A stretch of 64,000 bases of DNA from Coturnix japonica (taxonomy: Eukaryota; Chordata; Aves; Galliformes; Phasianidae), in contig NC_029516.1 of the NCBI RefSeq assembly GCF_001577835.2, positions 50,280,186 through 50,344,185 of the forward strand. Reading direction: 5' to 3'. Of the stretch, positions 12,085-21,402 are shown piece by piece. Each line of letters opens with the position of its first letter. The stretch's first letter is position 1. The notes beneath the pieces are model-generated. The model saw only the letters and a list, made by a program, of their open reading frames with translations. It was not told the DNA's origin and did not search any database. A program made the position numbers and the translations under genes.

Positions 12085-13360
12085 TGTTTTAGTTGTCAAA
12101 CCTGAATACTTCTGTTCTAAGACAAAAATAAATGCAACATTAACAATATTGATTTCTGTACGTCTCCAATATTAGAAAGCATCTATGAACAAGTGGAAGA
12201 GTACTTAGGGGAGCTTTCTTGGGTCAGGACAAACAGAAGACTGCAGTTATAGATACTGCTCTGGACCTCAGCTTCTCATACCATTTACAAGCTTGATGTT
12301 AATAGTTTTCAAGGAAGGAAAGAAAGACTAAAAAAGAAAAAAAAAAAAAAAAAAAAAAGCAGAGTAGTGATGTGTTTCAAAATCATCATTCCATCACAAA
12401 TTTGAATATCATCAATTCTATCTCAATCAGTAATAACATCAATGCACACATTGAAATCTGTCTAAAGCACTTCTAATTTTTTTTTCAGTAATAAAGAAAG
12501 AATGATGCCTACATATCTTTCTCTATTCTTTTCTGGAGAAATTCTGCATTAGTATGTACTGCATATGAATATTTATCAGAGGAAAATAATGGTGACGTTC
12601 AGCATCTGATGCATGGACTCAGATGTGAACGAACCAAATTGTTTATTACAAGTTCTCACATCACTTATATACATTCACAAGTTTCCTTTTTTAGCTTTCC
12701 CATCCACCCTTACAACTTTCCCATCCACCTTTACATGTCAACAGAGTATTCTACAAACACTCCTTAACCATGCATGAGGACACTTATCCAATCAGAGCCA
12801 TGAGCCATTCCTTTTGCTTTTTCTCTTCTAGAGGTGTCCTTGGTTCTCATGCTGTTTATCTTGCTCTACAGCTGCTGCTCAGAATAGTTTTTCTTGTATT
12901 ACCACAGTGACACCCATACTTAAAGTTTTATCTAAGATCTTGGATTTTATTAAATTCCCTGACAGTGTTAAAAAGAATAATTCCACATTTAGTACTGAAA
13001 AGAACTGCAAATGAATCACAAGTAAATAGAACTGGATTATCTTTTGCAAAGATCTGAGAGATACTGAGCGTATGCGTGCGGCATGTGAAAGCTTATAGAA
13101 AGCCAGATATATTTAGTGTGCGGAGGACATCTTTGCCTTGAGTTCTGTCTTGAGTTCCCCCACTCCAGGGACAGATCTGCAGATCTGTGTTACAGTCTCA
13201 GGGGTGTTTTTGTTTAGTTTCACATTGTTTGGTTGAAAGGACAAAAAAAACCCCAAAACTTGAAAACTGAAACCAAATGAAGCTTCTGGTAAGAGTGCTC
13301 ACCTCAGTGTGCAGGGATGTGAAGAGACAGGAGTGTAGTAGAGAGGACTGTGGGCAGTTC
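12085..13360 (+). repeat. Paralogous segment P1 (copy 1 of a dispersed repeat of about 1 kb), interrupted by an LTR
   Basis: This stretch aligns along its length with 24370-25345 in the same orientation. Shared landmarks are ATATTAGAAAGCATCT / ATATTGGAAAGTATTT, TACTGCTCTGGA, TTCCATCACA, GCCTACATATCTT, AAATAGAACTG-ATTATCTTTTGCAAA and CTGAAACCAAATGAAGC. The main length difference is a 310-bp LTR-like insertion at 12597-12906. An A-tract of about 28 bases at 12330-12358 is expanded relative to copy 2. Near 12170-12235 the sequence reads PILESIYEQVEEYLGE, matching ILESICEEVENSLLN in copy 2, so the family may carry a decayed coding region. The element type is not recognised. Confidence 0.8.
12597..12906 (-). 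mobile_element. Solo LTR-like element of about 310 bp with 5-bp target duplication (GTGAC), inside P1
   Basis: The block is flanked by GTGAC at 12592-12596 and 12907-12911. The paralogue at 24370-25345 lacks it at the matching point. Read on the minus strand it starts TGTGGTAATACAAG, has a TATATAAG box near 12665 and an AATAAA at 12642-12647, and ends about 45 bases later. This is the layout of an LTR. No internal retroviral region is adjacent, so it is a solo LTR fossil, family not assigned. Confidence 0.75.
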
Positions 13361-13620
13361 CCCCATTTGTCAGCAAATTCCCTTTGGCAGCCAGGAGTAA
13401 CACTGGTGTTACTGAGTGCATGTTGTCAGCTCTCTGCGTCTGAAGGGAGTCCCCATGCAATGGGGTTGCCCCTGTCTATGAACACAGCACTCAGACTCAC
13501 AATGTGAAGCGATGTTGAGGGCATAAGCTGGGTTCCTCTTAAATGAAACAGACCCAGAAAATGTTCTCTAGTCACACCTCAAGTATTTTGGCTGCAAAAT
13601 GGTGTTCAGACAGAAACCAC

Positions 13621-13850
13621 ATAGAATCATAGAACTACAGAATGGTTTGAGTTCAAAGGAAACTTAAAGACCACACATTTCAAACTTTCTACTGCAGGCA
13701 GGACTGCCACCCACCAGATCCAGCTGCCCAGGGCTCCATCCTACCCATCCTTGAACACTTCCAGAGCTGCGGCATCCACAGCTTCACTGGGCAGAAAGTG
13801 CCAATGCCTTACCGCCCTTGAAATAAAGATCTGCCTCCTGAAATGTAACA
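13621..13850 (-). mobile_element. CR1 LINE 3'-end fragment
   Basis: It begins with ATAGAATCATAGAAC and continues with the reverse complement of a CR1 3' UTR (GACTGCCACCCACCAGATCC, TTCACTGGGCAG). It holds only 3' UTR-type sequence and no reverse-transcriptase part. Confidence 0.85.
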
Positions 13851-13880
13851 CTTTGAGCAGTCCAGTGCTGAGCATGAGTG

Positions 13881-14072
13881 GGCTTCACAGTTTCACAGTT
13901 TCACAGTCTCGTGCGGTTTGGAAGGGACCTTAGAGATCATCGAGTCCAACCCCTGGGATCTGAGCCTCCTGTGTAGCACAGCGGCACTTCTACCACTTGC
14001 GCCACAGGGGAGATTTGAACCCGGGCCTCCAGTGTTGCAAAGTGGCGTTCCTACCACTGCGCCACCGGGGCA
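13881..14072 (-). mobile_element. tRNA-derived SINE with two tRNA-like heads and a CR1-like 3' tail (copy 1)
   Basis: On the minus strand it starts GCCCCGGTGGCGCAGTGG with a perfect A box (TGGCGCAGTGG) and a B box (GGGTTCAAATC). A second head follows at once, with TGGCGCAAGTGGTAG and GGCTCAGATCC. It then runs into GGTTGGACTCGATGATCTC and AAGGTCCCTTCCAA, the CR1 3' end in sense orientation. It finishes in a short tandem of TTCACAGT units (plus strand, 13882-13907). It matches 55328-55513 closely. By known SINE biology it would be transcribed by RNA polymerase III and moved by CR1 enzymes. Confidence 0.88.
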
Positions 14073-15493
14073 CACCTTGGAAGTTTCATACCCCAAAAGG
14101 ACCTGTGCTGTACAGTTCATGGTTTGGCTGAGCCAGCCCAGAGCTACAGCAAACAAAATTGCCATTGAAATACATACAGGGTGAATGCCAGGCCCTCAGC
14201 ACCGCAGGTTTTGCTCCACAGACTGGTTCCTATTTGTCCACAACATTTGCTCATGTGAGCACAACCTCTGATGCCACCAGCACCCCCAGGTGATTGAAGC
14301 CAATTCCTCCTCCATCCCCAGCTTATCCATGTCCAGGAAACAAGCACAATGGATACAGGGGACCAAGCTCTGCCCAACATCAGAGCAACCCAGAAAGAGC
14401 TAAATCAAGTTTTAGCAAATGGTACAAATGAGGATCACACAAAATAGATACCCTTCACACAGCTTACACTACCTGTGATTAACATGGAACAGGAAACAAA
14501 CCATGAAATTAAATCTATTACAACTCACTCCCTCAAGTTTTAATCACATTTGTGATTGATACTCCTACAGGATTACTATTCAGGTGTGTAAAGCTAGGTA
14601 CATGCATAAATACTATCCTAGTTATCAAGCTGAAAGGCTATTCATAGGCTGGCACTCCTTGAAATGGGGAAAAAATTCTGACGGGGTCGTCTACCCACAG
14701 CAGTCATAGAGTGACCTCCTTAGTACATTCAAGGAATTTTATAAGCCTGATTTGAGATGTTTGCAAAAGAAATAAGTGTTACAAAGCTGTCCTTGGGAGC
14801 TGGATACCCACTTTCTCTAACATTAATGGGAGCTGAGCACTTGAAACTCAGCAAGGGTTTAAAATACCAACTGGAGCAATGAGCACAACTGAAAAGCTAT
14901 ACCACAGCTCATTAAATATCCTTTTACGTTCCAATGTAACCTCACCCTTCCTGCGCTTCACATGGTTCTGTTCCTGCTAGTTGTAGTTCCTGGGCCTCTC
15001 CATGCAGCAGTCACCTTGCTGGTCAAACACACATCCACATCCTGATCTTCACGAGTCAGTCTCCTCAGAATTCTACTCACTCTGTCATCCTCCCCTGAAC
15101 TCTTTCTACCGTGGCAACAGCTTTCTGGGTTTGAAGTACCCCAATTAAACACTTTCTCACCACTGCCTAATTAATGGTTCACAGACAATGTAAGGGCTTC
15201 TGTCTTTACTGATTCCTAATATTTGGTCTTACGTTACTAAAACATGAGTAACAACAACAGCCTCCCCTCATCTCAACAAGACATGCATCTCTAAACAGTA
15301 GTGCTTTTCCAGGGTGTTCAGTCAAAACAGCTTGGAGACCATTGCTGAAGAGCATGGAGGATCATCCAAGCCAGTGCCCAGGGAGAAGTGACAAAGGGTG
15401 GGAGAGTATGAATTCTGCCACCAGGAATTCTCACCAGGGAACAGGAATGCAAAGTTCATTTTTCCCTGTAACCTGAAATTCAATTCAGTTTAC
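14073..15493. other. Unassigned intergenic sequence
   Basis: No gene or recognised repeat is seen in this stretch between a SINE and a CR1 fragment. Confidence 0.5.
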
Positions 15494-15655
15494 AGTATCA
15501 CAGGGACATAGAAAGGCTAGGGTTGGAAAGGACCCTAAAGACCATCAAGCTCCTACCCCTCTGTTTCAGGCAGGTCTGCCACCCACCAGATCAGGCTGCC
15601 CCATCCAATTGAGTCTCAAACACCTCCAGGGATGGGTGTCTGAACCGTTCTTTCG
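15494..15655 (-). mobile_element. CR1 LINE 3'-end fragment
   Basis: The sequence CAGGGACATAGAAAGGCTAG, GGTTGGAAAGGACCCTAAAG and CTCCAGGGATGGGTG is the reverse complement of a CR1 3' UTR. It is only about 160 bases long. Confidence 0.85.
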
Positions 15656-16084
15656 TTCTTTGTTTTTGGCTCAAAGCTTGCTTTCCAAGGCATTTATTGC
15701 GATAAGACTGTTACTTATCTAGGAGATGAGACGTGGGTATTACCGTGTGGCGTTCGGCATCACTGTATGGACAGTTTTACATTTGAAAGCTTTTCTTTGG
15801 AGCTCTTTCCCATAAAGAAGTTTGTACTGCCATTGGAAAGGGTCACTGTCATCATGGTCATCAACCAACCAACAATCTCTGATAACCCATAACAAATGAA
15901 GATCAACGTCTGACCTATGAGCAATGCTGGAATCTGTGAAGTTGACTATCTCCCTCTTGCTTTCTACAGACTTCTTCCTTTTATTTCCTGACTTTTCTAA
16001 CTCACACCAACAGCTCCACACCTTTCTTGTGCACAGGAGCTGATTGGACGATCATATAAATCCCAAATATTTATCCTGTATTTG

Positions 16085-16300
16085 GTTAATTTTCAATTCC
16101 AAGTGGAATCAAGGTCTCTCCCCTTTATGTAGGTGTAACCAATGCACTTCCTCCCTGTCTCTGCCTCTGTAAGAGCCTTATCAGAGTATGATTTTCACCA
16201 CTGGATCAGTAATAGAGTCTGTGCAGTTGGCCAAAATAGCCCCTTTGCTTCTGACTTTATTTTTGCTCACTGTCTGAGGAAACACAGACAACAGGATGGA
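16085..16300 (+). repeat. Repeat A, paralogue of repeat B (18690-19420)
   Basis: Matches repeat B at roughly 70 percent by eye. Common words include CTCCCCT-TATGT, GTAACCA-TGCA-TTCC, TATCAGAG-AT-ATTTTCAC, TGGAT-AGTAAT and CCTTTGCTTCT--CTTTAT. The family is not recognised. It lies about 1.15 kb upstream of the 20-bp minisatellite. Confidence 0.65.
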
Positions 16301-17461
16301 GCATCAAGAGTTTCGTTCTGTGGCAGGCAGCTGCCATGAGCTCCCCTGTCTTAGAGTAATGGTGTCTGCCATGGAACAATAGTGACACTGCACCCACATG
16401 GCTGCCACCACTGCACCTCTTACACCGTGACACAGCAGCGACATGGTGGGTGCTGCTGCACCACCTGCCACTGTGAGAGGGCTCCTGTGCCTCTAACCCA
16501 CTGTGACACAGCTTGCGAAGATGCACTTGCCTCTTTTTACAATTAACAAGTGATTAATTAAATAAAAGTTTATGACTCAACACTGTTCCGGCTGAGGGGT
16601 AAATTAGGGTAGGTAAGGTTGGATTGTGTTGTGAAGAAACACAATTTATTGACGTGTGCAGATGAACAGAGCTGAGTAAGTGCACTGGGGCTCCACATAG
16701 TGTAATCATTGTGTTTTGGTTTCCTTTTTTGTCTTCTGTCTTTGCAGGTGCTTTTTATTTCTTCCCACTCATACAGTTTCATTTCCAGTTCTCTCCCTCA
16801 TCCCTCATCAAAGGATGACGCGGGCCTGAGAGGCTGCTGGGTCACACCACACCGCAGAGCCCACTGGCACCCAACCTCTGCTCCGCTCAGTGTCCTCGTG
16901 TGTCAGAAAATGATCAGAACACCAACAGATGTGAGGAAAGGCTGAGAGCAGCCAAACTGCTGAACCCTGGCACAGAGCAAACGCTCTGCAGAGCAGGGAT
17001 GAGGGATAGAGCTCCTCAGGCCAAGGGGCGCGGCATTCCTTGCCCCCCACATGGCTCAGGCATGCCTGTTAGCCTCTCAAGCAGGCTGAATTACTGCCTA
17101 ACACCCGTCAGAGGCACAGGTCCATTGGTGAAGACCACAAAGCAGCAAGTGGATGCTAACAGAATGTTTTTAATACTGCCATCCCAACCTGCCTTCAGCC
17201 CACAGCTGGGGAGCACTGCTGAGGTGAGCTGTGCTAAAGCCCCTGAGACAGGCTGAGGGGGAAGGCAGGGTCCTGGATTTAGCAGAAGAGGGGCAAACAA
17301 ACCACAGCTGGGTGGGTTGGAGCTGCTGCTGTGAAGGGCAGCACTGTGGAGCAAGGCTGGGGCTGAGCCAGGGCAGTGCCGCCATTGGGCCGGGGCTGTT
17401 CCGTACCCTGTGATGTCACGTGATACCATAATGCTGAGCACAGTGCGCAGCTGTTTAGCAC
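16301..17461. other. Unassigned GC-richer sequence between repeat A and a minisatellite
   Basis: The base composition is richer in G and C than the flanks. Open frames on both strands overlap one another and lack family resemblance. I see no splice-supported gene. Confidence 0.4.
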
Positions 17462-18170
17462 TTGGACTTGCTGGTCTGCGGTCGGATCTGCTGGTCTGCT
17501 GTTGGATCTGCTGGTTAGCAGTTGGATTTGCTTGTTTGCAGTTGGATCTGCTGGTTAGCAGCTGTATCTGCAGGTTAGCATCTGGATCTGCTGGACAGTA
17601 GTTGGATCTGCTGGATAGCATCTGGAGCTGCTGGTCTGCGGTTGGATCTGCAGGTTAGGGCAATACCTGACTCTGCCTGCTGGGGAGGTGAAGTTTGGGA
17701 TCTGCTGGATTCAGGGCATCTGACTTCTGTCTGCAGTGATCTGTTGGCCAATCTGGACCTGCTGGGGAACCAACGTAGTTGATCTTGGCTGGGAAATAGC
17801 GCAGCTGCAGTCGGGGCTTGCCGTTGGAATCTGGCCAGGTAGCATTCGGAATTCTGCCTGCGACAGGTAGCTTGGATCTAGGGCTGGATAACATTCCTCT
17901 TTTCTGCTGTCTCTTGCAGTTGGATCTGCGCTTTGCGTTAGCATCTGGAATCTGCTGGAACAGTCAGTTTGGATCTTTGTGATAGCAGTCTGGGACCTGC
18001 TTGTCTGCAGTTGGAAGCTACTGGGATCGTAGGTCGGATCGTGGACAAAAGCAAGTTGGAATCTTTTGCCGGACAGAAAAGTTGTGCTGGCCTGGTCTGC
18101 GCAGTTGGAGCTACCTGGATCGTAGTCGGAATCCGCGGACAAACAGTCTGGTGCTGCTTTGCTTGGTCTT
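17462..18170 (+). repeat. Minisatellite 1: 20-bp unit, ten regular copies, then a decayed extension
   Basis: The unit is close to TTGGATCTGCTGGTTAGCAG. Ten units follow with exact 20-bp spacing from 17462 to about 17661. After that the same words (TTGGATCTG, CTGCTGG, TAGCA) recur at irregular spacing to about 18170. Open frames on the minus strand here merely translate the unit (SRSN/QQIQ patterns). Confidence 0.85.
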
Positions 18171-18689
18171 CTGTGTTTTCTCTGGGCCTTGATCAGCAGT
18201 ATTTATGGCTGTAAATCGGCATGTGACTGGTGAGTAGCTGTGTTGTAGTCACCATTTTCCTCCTCTTTTGTGGGAAATAGTTCATATGTCAGACCATGGG
18301 GTCTCTTTTTCCATTTTCCTCTTTCATCACATCTGAGGAGCCAGAGGAAAGGGTTGTGTGCTTCTGAGCCGAAATGAGCCACTAGGGCACAACCTGTGCT
18401 GCTCTGGTGTCCTTGTCTGTAGGAAAGAGGCAGCAATGCAAAATCAGGTGCATCTCAGGCACAGCCTTTAGAGGCGGAGGCGGTACGCATCTTTGTAATG
18501 TCAGGTAGTTTCTTGAACTAGAAAATAACCCCTCCATTAAGAACTTAAAATGGAAGATGCCATAGTGTATGGCAGAACTGTAGGACATGGGTGAAGAGCT
18601 AATAGAAAATCTATGATAAGCCATTCCCTGGGATGAGGATTTTCAAGGAAGTCTCAACAATTTGTCCAAAACTTTGTTCAAATTTATGT
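18171..18689. other. Unassigned sequence between minisatellite 1 and repeat B
   Basis: No gene or known repeat is recognised. Confidence 0.4.
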
Positions 18690-19420
18690 CCAAGTAAAAA
18701 CAAAATGTCTCTTTCTCTCCCCTATATGTCAGGGTAACCAGTGCATTTCCCCCCAGCTCCTTTCCCTATGAGCCCTATCAGAGCATCATTTTGTCACGGG
18801 TTAAGCGAAAATCTACCTGCGCCCGTGACAGGGGGACAGCTGGCCTGCAGGGCTGCTGGCCCAAAAGGAAAGGGAAAAAAGGGAATTTAGAAAACAGCGG
18901 CAACGATCTAAGGGGGCACACTTATTTACTAAATACTATATCGAAAGACAGGATAATACAATATAATACAATCAAAATTAATAAATATAAATTAATAAAT
19001 ATAATACAATCGAAATTAAGGCTAACAAATCAAGCAAAATAGGAGAGTGAGTCCCAAAACTGAGAGGCCTACTGTAGCTCTAGGCAAAATGGCTGGAAGG
19101 CTCCCACACACTCCCCCCTGGCTCCGAGGATTCAAGAGAGCGAGTCCAGCCCCGAAGTGAGATTATATAGTGTCCCATGACTTATCCCTGACCGTGATGT
19201 TCTCTGGGATATGTAGTCTTCTTCTGTGAGCTGCACATTCGTTACACACATGCTTTACATGATGTTATGATGTGCAATACTGATAGCAAAATTACAAAAT
19301 TACAAAACCATGACACATTTTCACTTGTGGATAAGTAATGGATACAGCACTGGGGTCTAAAAAGGTCCTCCATGGCCTTTGCTTCTCGCTTTATTTCTGT
19401 GTGGTTTTGGAAACAAACAC
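18690..19420 (+). repeat. Repeat B, paralogue of repeat A, split by an LTR insertion
   Basis: The left part is 18690-18791 and the right part 19316-19420. With the insertion and one target duplication set aside, the junction CATCATTTTCAC aligns with TATGATTTTCAC in repeat A, so the two are copies of one sequence. It is followed within 150 bases by minisatellite 2. Confidence 0.65.
18792..19315 (-). mobile_element. Solo LTR, 524 bp, with 5-bp target duplication (CATTT)
   Basis: Ends are TGTCACGG and CCATGACA, an imperfect inverted pair with TG...CA termini. CATTT lies directly on both sides (18787-18791 and 19316-19320). A TATATAA box on the minus strand at about 19163-19169 and a minus-strand end reading TTCGCTTAACCCGTGACA suggest minus orientation. 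No internal coding region is adjacent, so this is a solo LTR fossil of an endogenous retrovirus, exact family not assigned. Confidence 0.85.
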
Positions 19421-19570
19421 TAGAAATAGGCTCCCCCCTGAGCTTGCCCTCTCAAGGGCGGCTGCCCTGAGCATGGCTCTACTGCAATACTATTGCCTGT
19501 TCTGTGAATATACAGACACAGTAGTGATGTGGTAGATGCTCAAGCAACGCTTGATATTGTGACAGGGCTG

Positions 19571-20752
19571 CTGCCTGCCGCCTGGCTCTTCTGGCAATCT
19601 ACTAAGCCACCTGCCTCTTCTTGGAATCTACTACACTGCCTGCCTCTTCTTGTAACCTACTACGTTGCCTGCCTCTTCCTGCAATTGTCTACACCACCTG
19701 GATCTTCTTGGAGACTACTGCGCTGCCTGGCTTTTGAAATCTACTACATTGCTCACCTCTATTTCGGGATCTACTGCGCTGTCTGTCTCTTTTCTGGAAT
19801 CTACTATGCTGCCTGCCTCTTTTTTGGATTATTCTACGCTGCGGCCTCATTGTTGGAATATACTGTTCTGCCCACCGCTTCGTGGAATCTATTACATCAC
19901 CTGTCTCTGCTTGGAAAGTGCTATGCTGCCTGAAGCTTCTTTTGTTTGTAGTACTGTGCCTGCAGCTTCTTTGGAATACCCTACGCCAACTGCCTCGTAT
20001 ATGGAATACACTATACCGCCTGCATCTACTTTGGAGTACATTACGCCGCCTGCCTCTTTTTGGAATATACTACACCACCCGCACCTTCTTGGAATACATG
20101 ATGCCATCTGCCTCTTCATGGACTATACTGTGCCGCCAGCCCATTCTTGGGCTATACAGCTCTGTCCTCTTGTACTTGAAATATACTATGCTATCTGTCT
20201 CCTCCTGGAATATACTATGCAACCTACCTCTTTTATGGAAAATACTACCCCACCTGTGCCTTCTGTGGAAAATTCAACGTCGCCTGGTTCTGCTATGGCA
20301 CACACTACGCATCCTGCGTCTGCTACGGAAGAGACAGTGCTGCCTGGCACTGGTGTATAATAGACTATGCTACCTGTTTCGTTCATGGATTATACAGCCT
20401 CGTTTATGGAATATAAGAAGGTGCTTGCCTCCTTTTGGAATACACCACACGACCTGGCTCTTTTTGGAGTATACCACACTACCCGGCTCTCTTTGTAACA
20501 TCCCATGCAGGCTGGCTCTCCTTGGAATGTACCACGCAGGCTGCCTCTCCTTGGAATATGCCACGCAGGCTGGCTCTCCTTGGCGTATACTGCGCAGGCT
20601 GGCTCTCCTTGGAGTATACTATGCCACTTTGCTCTGTTTGGAGTATACCAGACCAACTGGCTCTCTCTGGAATACACCTCACTGCCTGGCTCTCTTGGGA
20701 ATAGAGTACATCACCTGGCTCACCTTGTAACAGAGTACACTACCTGCTTCTC
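19571..20752 (+). repeat. Minisatellite 2: 29-bp unit, about 40 diverged copies
   Basis: Each unit has the frame CTCTTCTTGGAATCTACTAC followed by CTGCCTGC-type sequence. Three neighbouring units near 20513-20600 are each exactly 29 bases. Because 29 is not a multiple of three, the frame changes every unit and the translation has a 29-residue super-period (WNTLRRLALL, GVYYAGWLS, LEYTTQAGS). Open frames of 282 codons (19882-20730) and 231 codons (19665-20360) arise from this. I see no promoter, splice site or homologue that would make them genes. Confidence 0.9.
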
Positions 20753-20807
20753 CCCATTAAATTTGCAATAGACTTTTGTTTTACAAAACTGTACTGCATT
20801 TTCTTTC

Positions 20808-21085
20808 TTTTACCATAGCATGACTTGGTTTGGAAAGGACCTCAAGGGTCATCCAAGTTCCAACTCCGCCACTACAGGCAAGGCTGCCCTGCACTACATC
20901 ACTTGCTGTATCTATTTGCTCATGGCCCCATCCCTCATTGACTTGAACACCTCCAGGGATGAGGCACCTACACTTTCTCTGGGCCACCTGTTCCAGCACC
21001 TCACCACCCTCTCAGTAAAACAACTTCCCATCACATCTAATCTATATCCATTGGCCTTTTTCTATCAACCTCAACTCTTCTAAAA
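20808..21085 (-). mobile_element. CR1 LINE 3'-end fragment
   Basis: The sequence GACTTGGTTTGGAAAGGACC, CCTCCAGGGATGAGGCACCT and CACCTCACCACCCTCTCAGT is the reverse complement of a CR1 3' UTR. Confidence 0.85.
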
Positions 21086-21402
21086 TGGTCATTTCCTGTA
21101 GGCTTCTATAACCTCTTGTTCACCACCCTTGGTCGTGCCTTTCTAGTGGACAACTGCCTCTCCAGCCATCAGATTGTTCAAAATCGCTACTATAGTGTCA
21201 TACTGATGACAGGGGGCTTGATGCAAGGTATGATCTCTCATCCAAAATTTAATTTTAACTAGGTCATGGCTTCCTTATAATGTCAATGGTCTACAGGGTC
21301 TGTAGGGTTTCTTCCATTTTCCATTTGCATCTTGTACCCCTTTGGCCAATGTATAATACATATCCCAACCTTCCTGCCAAAGAAGTCCTAGCAAATACAA
21401 GA
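21086..21402. other. Unassigned spacer between two CR1 elements
   Basis: Nothing is recognised here apart from the flanking LINE ends. Confidence 0.4.

Noticed and set aside
17091-17621. 176-codon open frame on minus
   Set aside because: Its N-terminal part is the 20-bp minisatellite read antisense, and the rest has no family resemblance.
19882-20730. 282-codon open frame on plus
   Set aside because: It is a translation of the 29-bp minisatellite. The frame changes every unit and there is no homologue or regulatory context.
17462-20752. CRISPR array
   Set aside because: Units are contiguous with no unique spacers, and the setting is a vertebrate genome. These are minisatellites.
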